Of a DNA stretch of 64,000 nucleotides, positions 56,039 through 63,146 are shown piece after piece (position 1 is the first letter of the stretch; every line of letters starts with the position of its first letter). The notes under the pieces are model-generated. The model ran no database searches, was not told the origin of the DNA, and was given only the letters and a program-made list of their open reading frames with translations. This DNA is from a virus, in the IMG/VR virus record IMGVR_UViG_3300025131_008477, positions 1 to 64,000 of that record, one strand, 5' to 3'. Position numbers and translations under genes: made by a program.

Positions 56039-56616
56039 TAGGCAGGAGCCATCTCCCAATCACCACTTTCTACAAGAGGTTGAGCCTTCTTCCATTTAAG
56101 TTCTTTGGTTTCTTTACCATCTGTGATTGTAACTCTTTCATTACGACCAATCTTTTCGGGTACACGAACTGGTTGTGCTATTACAGCTCTATCAAACATT
56201 GTAATACCATCTAAGTGATCTATCTCGTGTTGAACACAAGCACATTCAAAAGCATCATTAATATCTTTACTATCTGCTGAAAATACCATTTTACCTTCAT
56301 GATTATCTGTTTCAACTGTAACTGATATGTGTCTTCCAGTTCTAACATATTTTTTAGGGAAAGATAAACATCCTTCAGAAAACATAAATTGTTCTTCGGA
56401 TCGTTCTACTATTCTTGGATTAATTAAAACTAGAGGTTCTTTAACATTAATAACACAAACTCGTTTGTTGATACCAATCTGATTTGCTGCTAATCCAATA
56501 CCATTTTCAGATTCGGTTAGTTCTTTGAGTAGTTGTGCTCCAATCTCTTCACCTTCTTTTATTGTTTTAACTTCTTCACATAATATTTTTAGTTTTGTTT
56601 CTTCAGTTATTATCAT
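56038..56616 (-). CDS. def: Peptide deformylase
   Basis: The 192-residue enzyme has the three PDF motifs: ENGIGLAANQIG (37-48, with Gln46), EGCLS (81-85, Cys83) and QHEIDHLDG (129-137, His130, Glu131, His134). It removes the formyl group from new proteins and needs Fe or Ni. Marine cyanophages also carry short PDFs; this one is closer to full length, with a C-terminal helix region. It overlaps the thioredoxin gene by four bases. Confidence 0.95.
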   Translation of the reverse strand: MIITEETKLKILCEEVKTIKEGEEIGAQLLKELTESENGIGLAANQIGINKRVCVINVKEPLVLINPRIVERSEEQFMFSEGCLSFPKKYVRTGRHISVTVETDNHEGKMVFSADSKDINDAFECACVQHEIDHLDGITMFDRAVIAQPVRVPEKIGRNERVTITDGKETKELKWKKAQPLVESGDWEMAPA

Positions 56617-57065
56617 TTATCAATTACCTTTTTTATTTTATCCATTAATGTATTAAATGTGCTTACTGCATCATCAAGCTTTTTATCTTTTTTAACTTCT
56701 TTACCTAAAAGTTTTTCATCTATTAATTCTTTTAACATACCCATAGGTGGTGCTCCTGGACTTATTATCGGTTTACCTTCTTTTGGAATAAACAATAAAG
56801 TTGGTAAACTCATAACTCCAAATGCAGCGGCTAATTCCATTTCATCCTCAGTATTAACTTTATAGATATCAACTTCACCATCATATTCTGTATACAGTTC
56901 TTCTAATATAGGTTCTAATACTCTACAAGGCCCACACCAAGTAGCATAGAAATCTATCAATACAGGTTTCTTTCCAAGAAATTTTAATTCACCTTCATTT
57001 TCATCTACTTTTTTAAGATCATATACATTCTCATTAAAGTATTTTGTTGTAACATTTTTTACCAT
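56613..57065 (-). CDS. Thioredoxin
   Basis: The start at 57065 (MVKNVTTKYFNENVY) has AGAGG upstream and a one-base gap to the previous gene; a longer frame would overlap it. The 150-residue product has the redox motif WCGPC at 43-47 in IDFYATWCGPCRVLEP and the cis-Pro SLPT region, followed by a Lys-rich C-terminal tail about 25 residues longer than a minimal thioredoxin. It could reduce host or phage reductases, or act as a polymerase processivity factor as in T7. It sits in an operon with deformylase and the GMP reductase. Confidence 0.9.
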   Translation of the reverse strand: MVKNVTTKYFNENVYDLKKVDENEGELKFLGKKPVLIDFYATWCGPCRVLEPILEELYTEYDGEVDIYKVNTEDEMELAAAFGVMSLPTLLFIPKEGKPIISPGAPPMGMLKELIDEKLLGKEVKKDKKLDDAVSTFNTLMDKIKKVIDK

Positions 57066-57066
57066 T

Positions 57067-57297
57067 TTATAATCCTCTCTTAACTGGAATATCTTCTTGA
57101 GTTGGTTTACATCCACAATTCTTTATGAACTCTTTCATATTAGGATCATTTACAGCTGCTTCATAATCGGTAAAAGTAACTATATGATGATCACACATAT
57201 GTTGAACAAGTGCTTCTGCTATCACCTTACGAGCTGCTACACTGTGTAAGTTAGCATCTGTATAATTTTCTAGTACATGCATAAAATCGTCTATCAT
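57067..57297 (-). CDS. Unknown small protein (76 residues)
   Basis: The start is at the ATG at 57297 (MIDDFMHVLENYTD), which overlaps the TGA of the zinc-ribbon gene as ATGA. It has a helical first half and a few Cys and His (MCDHH; NCGCKP) that could bind metal. No family is recognised. It is followed at once by thioredoxin. Confidence 0.55.
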   Translation of the reverse strand: MIDDFMHVLENYTDANLHSVAARKVIAEALVQHMCDHHIVTFTDYEAAVNDPNMKEFIKNCGCKPTQEDIPVKRGL

Positions 57298-57713
57298 TTT
57301 TTTGCCCCCCGTTTGGCCTTTTTTCGTTTCTTCCATTTGTTTAATTCTTTATATAATTTTTCATCCGCTGTTAACTTCTTCCTTTTCTTTAGTGGTTTCA
57401 CTTTAGTAGGTTTAAGAGTACCCTTTAATTCAGGTTGTTCTTTACCTTTGTGAAATACATTACCATCTTTATCAACAAACTCTGCCATCCAATGCCACCC
57501 AGCAGGACGACCTGTTTTCTTTTGTTTCTTCCAAGATGGATAGAAATCTTCTAACGTCATTTGAGATGTAGTAATTCTTGTAACACATCTAGAACAAGTA
57601 ACGGCAACAGCATCTTCGCTGGTCTGAATATATTCAGATTGACAATGTTTACACTGCATATATCGCTTTCCGTCTTCGTAGAAACTTATATATTCTTTGT
57701 TCTTTTTTACCAT
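57294..57713 (-). CDS. Zinc-ribbon protein with basic tail
   Basis: The 139-residue product has CKHC near residue 21 and CSRC near 40, the four-Cys ribbon used to bind zinc and often nucleic acid. Then follows WKKQKKTGRPAGWHWMAEF, and a Lys/Arg-rich end (KKWKKRKKAKRGAKK type). It probably binds RNA or DNA and may regulate transcription. It is the first gene of the deformylase/thioredoxin operon and has a TTGA/TATATT promoter directly upstream. Confidence 0.65.
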   Translation of the reverse strand: MVKKNKEYISFYEDGKRYMQCKHCQSEYIQTSEDAVAVTCSRCVTRITTSQMTLEDFYPSWKKQKKTGRPAGWHWMAEFVDKDGNVFHKGKEQPELKGTLKPTKVKPLKKRKKLTADEKLYKELNKWKKRKKAKRGAKK

Positions 57714-57731
57714 ATATGTATCTCACTTTAT

Positions 57732-57761
57732 AATATACTACATTATATACATATATACCAA
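57732..57761 (-). promoter_or_regulatory. Sigma70-like promoter ahead of the zinc-ribbon gene
   Basis: TTGGTA (57761-57756) and TATATT (57737-57732) are spaced by 18 bases and preceded by AAAGC. It lies 19 bases before the ATG at 57713, in the window between two operons. Confidence 0.65.
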
Positions 57762-57774
57762 GCTTTATTTTTTA

Positions 57775-58023
57775 TTAATTTATTTTTTGGGGAGAATAAA
57801 ACCGTTTTCCTATTTTAGATTTATCTACAAACATACCACCAAGTGTACTGTCATAATAAACATAATGATAATGATCTACTTTACAATATTTTGGGCATTG
57901 ATATTTCTTATAAACAGTTACAATTCTGTTTTCATAGTAGTATTCTTTTGGTTTTGTCTTTTCATTAACAAGTCCAATTAAAATTGCTACTCCTAATACT
58001 ATTAATGTTTCTGTTATACCCAA
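57775..58023 (-). CDS. Small membrane-anchored protein, Tyr/Cys rich
   Basis: The 82-residue protein has one N-terminal membrane segment (ETLIVLGVAILIGLVNE) and a Tyr-rich domain (KEYYYENRIVTVYKKYQC; VDHYHYVYY). It overlaps the next upstream gene by about ten bases. It could be an envelope-anchored factor. No family is recognised. Confidence 0.55.
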   Translation of the reverse strand: MGITETLIVLGVAILIGLVNEKTKPKEYYYENRIVTVYKKYQCPKYCKVDHYHYVYYDSTLGGMFVDKSKIGKRFYSPQKIN

Positions 58024-58346
58024 CCTTCATTCTCTACCCCCGCTGTTTTTCTTGGTGCCTTTACATGTATTGTATTTTCTTTTAATCTCTTTTTAACTAA
58101 ATGAAAATTTCTTAACAACTGGCAACCTAATCTTATCTTAGATGTACTTTGTAAATCAAAAAAACCGCTCTGTGGTAGAACGGCATCCATATATCTACAT
58201 AATTGTTGGCGACTCATTCTATGTAAATCACCATCTATACCTACACCTAATATTTCACTGTCATCTGGATACTCCACATACTTTTCAATCGAAATATAAA
58301 TATACCCGAACATATCCAGGATGAATCTTAATAAACGCTGTCTCAT
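58014..58346 (-). CDS. Unknown small protein, start uncertain
   Basis: A start at 58346 (MRQRLLRFILDMFGYIY) has AAGGG about eight bases upstream. A longer frame up to 58379 overlaps the upstream membrane protein by nearly 100 bases, and Met at 58313 is a shorter option. The 110 residues include a hydrophobic helix (LLRFILDMFGYIYIS), an EIL/GVGIDGD strand and a basic end (HVKAPRKTAG). No family is recognised. Confidence 0.45.
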   Translation of the reverse strand: MRQRLLRFILDMFGYIYISIEKYVEYPDDSEILGVGIDGDLHRMSRQQLCRYMDAVLPQSGFFDLQSTSKIRLGCQLLRNFHLVKKRLKENTIHVKAPRKTAGVENEGWV

Positions 58347-58746
58347 TTCCATGACCCTTCTTCTCCCATAACTTGTCAATCAGATAAGCTGAACCTACAC
58401 CGATTGCATTATACACAATATCATTCTTGGAAAACCCATCACCACCCCAAGAACCATATTGTTCCCAAGGTACAAATGCATCTATCCCTTCTTTTAATAA
58501 CCCCAACCCTACTGTAGTTTTTATTGCATGTGTTGGTGTCATTCCTTTACTTGTAAATAAATAGTATAAACCAAAACTTCCTACACCATGAACTTGTTTA
58601 TCTTCGGTTGGTTGAAGAGTATCTTCTGCCCATCTCCATTTACCAATTTCGGGTTCCTGTCCAAAAGAAAACGCAATTACTGTTCCTGCAATAATACATC
58701 CCATTATAACTACGAGTAACCATTCTCCTATCTTTTTGAGTTTCAT
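58285..58746 (-). CDS. Membrane-anchored YfiM/DUF2279-like protein
   Basis: The 153-residue protein begins with a membrane signal (WLLVVIMGCIIAGTVIAF). It has DKQVHGVGSFGLYYLF and GSWGGDGFSKNDIVYNAIG, which match the pattern of YfiM/DUF2279 proteins. These are periplasmic or lipoprotein-like with unknown activity. AGGA lies close to the ATG. The role in a phage is not known; an envelope function during lysis is possible. Confidence 0.6.
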   Translation of the reverse strand: MKLKKIGEWLLVVIMGCIIAGTVIAFSFGQEPEIGKWRWAEDTLQPTEDKQVHGVGSFGLYYLFTSKGMTPTHAIKTTVGLGLLKEGIDAFVPWEQYGSWGGDGFSKNDIVYNAIGVGSAYLIDKLWEKKGHGNETAFIKIHPGYVRVYLYFD

Positions 58747-58765
58747 TGTTCATTCCTTGCCCCCG

Positions 58766-58918
58766 CTAGTTATCATTCTTTTTTTTAATTATATTCGCTT
58801 CAACTACTGGAAGATGTGTACGAAGTATCTCTTCCAACACTCGTACTTGTTTCTTTAACTCCTGATTTTCTCTCAGAGTTTTAGTGTATAAGTATAGCCA
58901 ATCTACTTCGCTCTTCAT
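58766..58918 (-). CDS. Very small helical protein (50 residues)
   Basis: The frame starts with ATG at 58918, three bases from the protease stop, and ends at the TAG at 58766. The product (start MKSEVDWLYLYTKTLRENQ) is a heptad-type helix (ELKKQVRVLEEILRTHLPVV) with a Lys-rich end. Position and coiled-coil character suggest a small regulator or adaptor. It is the only gene in a gap of about 170 bases. Confidence 0.5.
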   Translation of the reverse strand: MKSEVDWLYLYTKTLRENQELKKQVRVLEEILRTHLPVVEANIIKKKNDN

Positions 58919-58920
58919 CA

Positions 58921-59760
58921 CTATTCATCATCTTCATCTTTATCTTTATCTTCGGGCTTCTGTTTTGCTTTACGAGCCTTTTTACATTCATCTATTGAAA
59001 TTGAATCATCATAAATAAACTGATAATCATTATCTTCAAGCAATTGATAAACTCTATCAATAGGAATAAAATATCCCATGTGAGTTATAGCATCTGCTGA
59101 GAATCCCATAGGTTGAATTGATATTCTTGATGGTATTCCAATGTATTCATATTTCTTACGATTGGATGACCAACGATATACCGCGCCACCAGAGTTACCA
59201 AAGATAGTAGGAGCTGATGACATCCAATATTTGTAATGGTCAATCTCATCATCCATATATGTAATCATCCCATTGGATGCTACAGGCGGGTGACCTAATG
59301 ATGCACCTACTGCAAAACAATCATCAAAGATATGTACATTCTCTATATCATTAAGTGGAAACATATTAGCTACCCAATCTGCTTTGTTCTCTGTATCTCT
59401 CATTCGTAGTAATGCCCAATCTTGACCACCATCCACTTCTGAGTAAGCAACTATATCTGCTTCTACTGCGAATGAACCTACTGTGTGAGAATAGTTGTTA
59501 TACTTAAAGTACTCAACATATACAGTATCTAATATTTCCTTATCGACTTTGCGTTTAAGAACTGGATCCCATCTCTTCTCAATGTGAACACTGTCATCAA
59601 TGACGTGTTGATTTGTAATGATGTAAGTATAAACCTCATCCTTATATTCTTCTGAATATACTACAGTACCGCTACCACCAGCTTTTTTAGTTCTGACTCT
59701 AACGGTTGGATAAAACATTTGTTCGTGCTGTTGTATTATTTGCTTACTTGCTTTTGCCAT
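58921..59760 (-). CDS. Trypsin-like serine protease
   Basis: The 279-residue protein has a complete S1/HtrA-type triad: H52 in IITNQHVIDD, D114 in GGQDWALLRM and S190 in TIFGNSGGAVY. It has no signal peptide and starts with a hydrophilic MAKASKQIIQQHEQM. The C-terminus is strongly acidic and Lys-rich (KPEDKDKDEDDE). It is distinct from the T4 prohead protease family. A role in protein maturation, host shut-off or defence against host factors is possible. Its target is not known. Confidence 0.8.
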   Translation of the reverse strand: MAKASKQIIQQHEQMFYPTVRVRTKKAGGSGTVVYSEEYKDEVYTYIITNQHVIDDSVHIEKRWDPVLKRKVDKEILDTVYVEYFKYNNYSHTVGSFAVEADIVAYSEVDGGQDWALLRMRDTENKADWVANMFPLNDIENVHIFDDCFAVGASLGHPPVASNGMITYMDDEIDHYKYWMSSAPTIFGNSGGAVYRWSSNRKKYEYIGIPSRISIQPMGFSADAITHMGYFIPIDRVYQLLEDNDYQFIYDDSISIDECKKARKAKQKPEDKDKDEDDE

Positions 59761-59778
59761 TGTACTAACCTCCCGTTG

Positions 59779-60171
59779 TTATTTTTTTTTAATTTCCGTA
59801 CTACCTTGACTTCTGAGATAGTCTTCTAAGTTTTTAAACTCTTCATCCAATGCATCCAAGAATGGATCTTTTGGTGTATGAGCTACCCAATCACCACCAT
59901 TTGGAAATGCTATATAAATTACTTCACCAGTTTCCAAATCTTTTACTACTATGTAGATATACATACCATCTGAAAATGCCTGTCCTTTTGTCATATCTAA
60001 TTTTACAATTTTACCACTATCCGGTTCAAACGATGAAACCTTATACCATATATTAGTAGTCTCTTCACATACACACTCTGGTGTTGTCACTTGTGAGAAG
60101 ACCAAACCAATATAAAATAAAAGTAAACCTATTGTAGACTTTTTTAAAACTGAATACAGATTTATCTTCAC
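59779..60171 (-). CDS. Secreted protein with possible periplasmic role
   Basis: The gene starts with GTG at 60171 behind GGAGAAG. The 130-residue product has a signal (LKKSTIGLLLFYIGLVFSQ), then CVCEE, a beta-rich middle (GMYIYIVVKDLETGEVIYI) and a Lys-rich end. It precedes the protease gene and may be its substrate or partner. No family is recognised. A structured region and two AT-rich boxes lie upstream. Confidence 0.6.
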   Translation of the reverse strand: MKINLYSVLKKSTIGLLLFYIGLVFSQVTTPECVCEETTNIWYKVSSFEPDSGKIVKLDMTKGQAFSDGMYIYIVVKDLETGEVIYIAFPNGGDWVAHTPKDPFLDALDEEFKNLEDYLRSQGSTEIKKK

Positions 60172-60186
60172 TTGTCTTCTCCTATA

Positions 60187-60194
60187 TATAAATA
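60187..60194 (-). promoter_or_regulatory. Candidate late promoter box TATTTATA
   Basis: The coding strand reads ATATATTTATATATAGGAG, with the box 16 bases before the GTG at 60171 and touching the ribosome site. The short distance leaves little leader. It could alternatively be an extended AT-rich ribosome-binding region. Confidence 0.4.
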
Positions 60195-60214
60195 TATAAT
60201 TTATGTAAAAAATA

Positions 60215-60280
60215 ACTCCCGAAAATCTACTGTTAAGTTGAAGCCGCGGGAATAACTTCTATTTAACGATTCTCGGGAGT
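60215..60280 (-). ncRNA. Structured leader or small RNA with 8-bp closing stem
   Basis: ACTCCCGA and TCGGGAGT (60215-60222 with 60273-60280) close a loop of about 50 bases that holds nested pairs: GTTAA/TTAAC and GAAG/CTTC around CCGCGGG. On the coding strand the outer stem is followed by TTATTTTTTA, like a terminator. It could be a leader of the secreted-protein gene or a small RNA. No known riboswitch class is recognised. Confidence 0.45.
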
Positions 60281-60399
60281 ATTATATTTTCCTACCCAAA
60301 TCTTATGTTGTAAGAATTCCCTTATTCCGGCTTCTCTATAAATAAATATACATCATATTTAGAAAACGATAATAATATATTATAGATGTGAGTAGAAAC
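60281..60399 (-). promoter_or_regulatory. Spacer with TATTTATA box upstream of the structured RNA
   Basis: The region holds a TATTTATA box at 60337-60344 (coding strand GTATATTTATTTATAGAG), then GC-containing sequence that runs into the structured RNA. I see no protein gene here. The gap between 60172 and 60539 is 368 bases in all, including the RNA and the terminator. Confidence 0.4.
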
Positions 60400-60440
60400 A
60401 CAAAAAGGTTATATGTATATCAATATATATAACCTTTGTG
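60400..60440 (-). terminator. Terminator after dnaK
   Basis: The coding strand AAAGGTTATATATA pairs with ATACATATAACCTTT, and the loop is a few bases. A T-rich stretch (TTTTTGTG) follows. It lies about 100 bases after the dnaK stop and would stop readthrough into the small RNA region. Confidence 0.75.
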
Positions 60441-60539
60441 ATGTGGGTAATATTTTTACCCAATGTAACCTATTTTATTTTGATGAGCAGTGTTACATCA
60501 AAATTTATGATAGTGATTGAGATTGAATCTCAATTACAT

Positions 60540-62405
60540 TTAGACTTCCTCGAACTCTGCTTCTTCAACATCACCCGTATCGGATTGTGGTTCTTGTGGT
60601 TCGTTAGTCTGGTACATCTTCTGACTTATTTCCATCATGACATTATTTAATTCGTCTAATCTATCCTTGATAGTTTGAATATCTGTACCTTTGTTATCTT
60701 CTTCAAGATTAGAAACTACATCCTCAATGGATTGTTTTTCTTCACTTGAAATCTTACCACCGAACTCACCTTCGAGTTGTTCTCGTGTTTGGTGAATGAT
60801 TTGGTCTGCCTGATTATGAGTATTAACTTGTTCAAGTTTTTCTTCATCTTCCTTAGCATGAGCCTCAGCATCAGTTCTCATTTTATCAATATCATCTTGA
60901 CTTAAACCACTTGAAGCTTCAATCCTAATTGATTGTTCTTTACCAGTAGTCTTATCTTTAGCTGATACATTTAATATACCATTAGCATCAATATCAAATG
61001 TTACTTCGATTTGTGGTTGACCTTTTGGTGCGGGTGAGATTCCATCCAAGTGAAACTTACCAAGAGATTTATTTCCATCCACAATTTTACGTTCACCCTG
61101 TAGTACGTGTATCTCTACCGAGGGTTGGTTGTTAGCTGCTGTTGAAAAGATTTGAGATTTCTTTGCAGGTATTGTAGTGTTAGCTGTAATTATTGGTGTA
61201 GCAACTCTTCCCATTGTTTCAATTCCTAATGTGAGAGGTGTCACATCAAGCAGTAACACATCATCTACATCACCACTCAATACACCACCCTGAATAGCAG
61301 CGCCCATAGATACTACCTCATCTGGATTTACATTCTTGTTAGGGTCTTTTCCAAATACATATCTTACCATCTCTGATACTTTTGGGATACGAGTTGAACC
61401 ACCAACAAGAATTATCTCATCAATCTCAGTTGGTTTCTTATTAGCATCATTCAAAGCTTTTTTACAAGGTTCAATAGTTCTCTTCAAAAGTTTATCTATA
61501 AGAGTTTCAAACTTAGCCCTTGTTAACGATAAGTTAAGATGTTGAGGACCATTACTATCCGCAGTAATAAAAGGTAAGTTAATGTTAGTACTCTTAGCTG
61601 AAGATAATTCACATTTAGCTTTCTCACCTTCTTCTCTTAACCTCTGTAATGCCATTGGGTCTTTACTTAAATCAATTCCATTTGATTTCTTAAACTCTGA
61701 TACCATCCAATCAATAAGTGCTTGGTCAACATCATCACCACCCAGATGTGTATCACCATTAGTCGATAGAACCTCAAAGACACCATCACCCAATTCTAAA
61801 ATGGAAACATCAAATGTTCCACCACCGAAATCATATACTGCTATAACTTTACTCTCGTCTTTTTTATCAAGACCATACGCAAGTGCCGCGGCCGTTGGTT
61901 CGTTGATTATTCGTTTTACATTTAATCCAGCTATTGCTCCAGCATCTTTAGTAGCTTGTCTCTGTGAGTCATTGAAGTAAGCAGGTACTGTAATCACAGC
62001 ATCTGTTACCTCACTACCAAGATATGCTTCAGCATCTTTTTTAATTTTCTGTAATACGAATGCTCCAAATTCAGGTGGGGTATAATCCTTACCACCCAAA
62101 GAAATCTTTACTTCACCCTTACTACCTTGTATTATTTTGTAAGGTACTTCTTTTATTTCATTTGATACCTCACTAAACTTTCTACCCATAAATCTCTTTG
62201 ATGAGAATACTGTATTTTCCGGATTGGTTACTGCTTGTCTTTTTGCAGGCTCACCAACTAATTTCTCATCACCCTTTGCAAATGCGATAACTGAAGGGGT
62301 GGTTCTACTACCCTCACTATTCGTGATGACAGTAGCTTCACCACCTTCGATTACGGAGACACATGAGTTTGTTGTTCCTAAATCTATTCCAATTGTTTTT
62401 GCCAT
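60540..62405 (-). CDS. dnaK: Full-length DnaK chaperone
   Basis: The 621-residue protein is a complete Hsp70. It has the ATPase phosphate loops [14 protein letters not shown] and [13 protein letters not shown], the [12 protein letters not shown] motif, the linker [13 protein letters not shown], a substrate domain with [18 protein letters not shown] and [14 protein letters not shown], and a C-terminal lid ending in [10 protein letters not shown]. The style is closest to Bacteroidota DnaK. It would fold host or phage proteins together with DnaJ and GrpE, which are not in the window. Very few phages carry a full DnaK. It has its own promoter candidate and terminator. Confidence 0.95.
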   Translation of the reverse strand: MAKTIGIDLGTTNSCVSVIEGGEATVITNSEGSRTTPSVIAFAKGDEKLVGEPAKRQAVTNPENTVFSSKRFMGRKFSEVSNEIKEVPYKIIQGSKGEVKISLGGKDYTPPEFGAFVLQKIKKDAEAYLGSEVTDAVITVPAYFNDSQRQATKDAGAIAGLNVKRIINEPTAAALAYGLDKKDESKVIAVYDFGGGTFDVSILELGDGVFEVLSTNGDTHLGGDDVDQALIDWMVSEFKKSNGIDLSKDPMALQRLREEGEKAKCELSSAKSTNINLPFITADSNGPQHLNLSLTRAKFETLIDKLLKRTIEPCKKALNDANKKPTEIDEIILVGGSTRIPKVSEMVRYVFGKDPNKNVNPDEVVSMGAAIQGGVLSGDVDDVLLLDVTPLTLGIETMGRVATPIITANTTIPAKKSQIFSTAANNQPSVEIHVLQGERKIVDGNKSLGKFHLDGISPAPKGQPQIEVTFDIDANGILNVSAKDKTTGKEQSIRIEASSGLSQDDIDKMRTDAEAHAKEDEEKLEQVNTHNQADQIIHQTREQLEGEFGGKISSEEKQSIEDVVSNLEEDNKGTDIQTIKDRLDELNNVMMEISQKMYQTNEPQEPQSDTGDVEEAEFEEV

Positions 62406-62439
62406 TTCTAACTCCTGTTAATTTTGATTAATTATTTAC

Positions 62440-62467
62440 ACTATATATATTACAATAACCATACCAA
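62440..62467 (-). promoter_or_regulatory. Promoter candidate ahead of dnaK
   Basis: TTGGTA (62467-62462) and TATAGT (62445-62440) with 16 bases between them lie 35 bases before the ATG. CAGGAG at 62412-62417 is the ribosome site. No heat-shock-type operator (CIRCE) is seen. Confidence 0.45.
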
Positions 62468-62469
62468 AC

Positions 62470-63036
62470 CTATTTTCCGAAGCAAACATACATTAAGTCT
62501 GACAATCTGTCAATAGTAATATATTTTTTCTGACTTTTTGTATTCCAAGTCTGACGATAACAGATAGGAACACCATTGTTAATAGATTGTTTTTTAAATC
62601 TACTGAGCTTCCTTGGGGAATCATCTACCAACACATCTACATCAACTGACCATTTCTTATGAGTGTAATGTATTTCATCAAAAACAAATCCCCATCTCTG
62701 TAACCATTGGGTTGTGAGGTCTCTACAATTTTCTCTTTGAGCGGAAACTAAAATAAGTTCGTGTCCGTGATTCTTTGCCCACTCTTTTAGAACTGGCCAA
62801 TCTGTTAATGAGGTTTCAATAACATTAGCTTCAGGACCAAATAGTTCCTCAAAGTATTCATCAAAAACATATTTTTCAGTTTCCCCATCAGTCCAAAATG
62901 GAAGCCACTCTTCCCAGTCCCAACTAGTAGGGATACCAATCTTATCAGCGTGTTCTGGGTAAACTTCTTTTATTTTATTTATAAGGTCAGGAATAAAATC
63001 TCTTAATACTCCATCGCAATCTATTCCTATTCTCAT
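62470..63036 (-). CDS. HAD-family 5'(3')-deoxyribonucleotidase-like phosphatase
   Basis: The 188-residue protein has HAD motif I at the start (IDCDGVLRDF, D6 and D8), motif II in LILVSAQREN and motif IV in DVLVDDSPRK. The size and WEEWLPFWTDGE/KYVFDEYFEELF segment resemble 5'(3')-nucleotidases (NT5C type). It may dephosphorylate dNMPs or modify the nucleotide pool, which is inferred. It precedes dnaK, 65 bases away, and follows a structured RNA region. Confidence 0.8.
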   Translation of the reverse strand: MRIGIDCDGVLRDFIPDLINKIKEVYPEHADKIGIPTSWDWEEWLPFWTDGETEKYVFDEYFEELFGPEANVIETSLTDWPVLKEWAKNHGHELILVSAQRENCRDLTTQWLQRWGFVFDEIHYTHKKWSVDVDVLVDDSPRKLSRFKKQSINNGVPICYRQTWNTKSQKKYITIDRLSDLMYVCFGK

Positions 63037-63060
63037 TTGTAACCTTTATTTAATTGTGAG

Positions 63061-63142
63061 GAGAGTGCCCGGAGGGACTGGTGGTTGAGCAGTTAATCTA
63101 GTCCGAAGACTCCAGACAACCCCAAGTATGCGGGCGACTCTC
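63061..63142 (-). ncRNA. Unassigned structured RNA element
   Basis: The ends pair over 11 bases with one bulge (GAGAGT with ACTCTC, and GCCCG with CGGGC). Inside are GGTTG/CAACC and a hairpin AGTC-TTCG-GACT that has a stable UUCG loop only when read on the minus strand. The element is GC-rich compared with its surroundings. It fills most of the gap between the VWA gene and the HAD gene. It does not fold as a tRNA; no riboswitch or ribozyme class is recognised. Confidence 0.6.
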
Positions 63143-63146
63143 TATT

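Noticed and set aside
63061-63142. A tRNA on the plus strand in this structured element
   Set aside because: There is no T-loop TTCGA motif and no cloverleaf with a plausible anticodon arm; the UUCG loop fits the minus strand.
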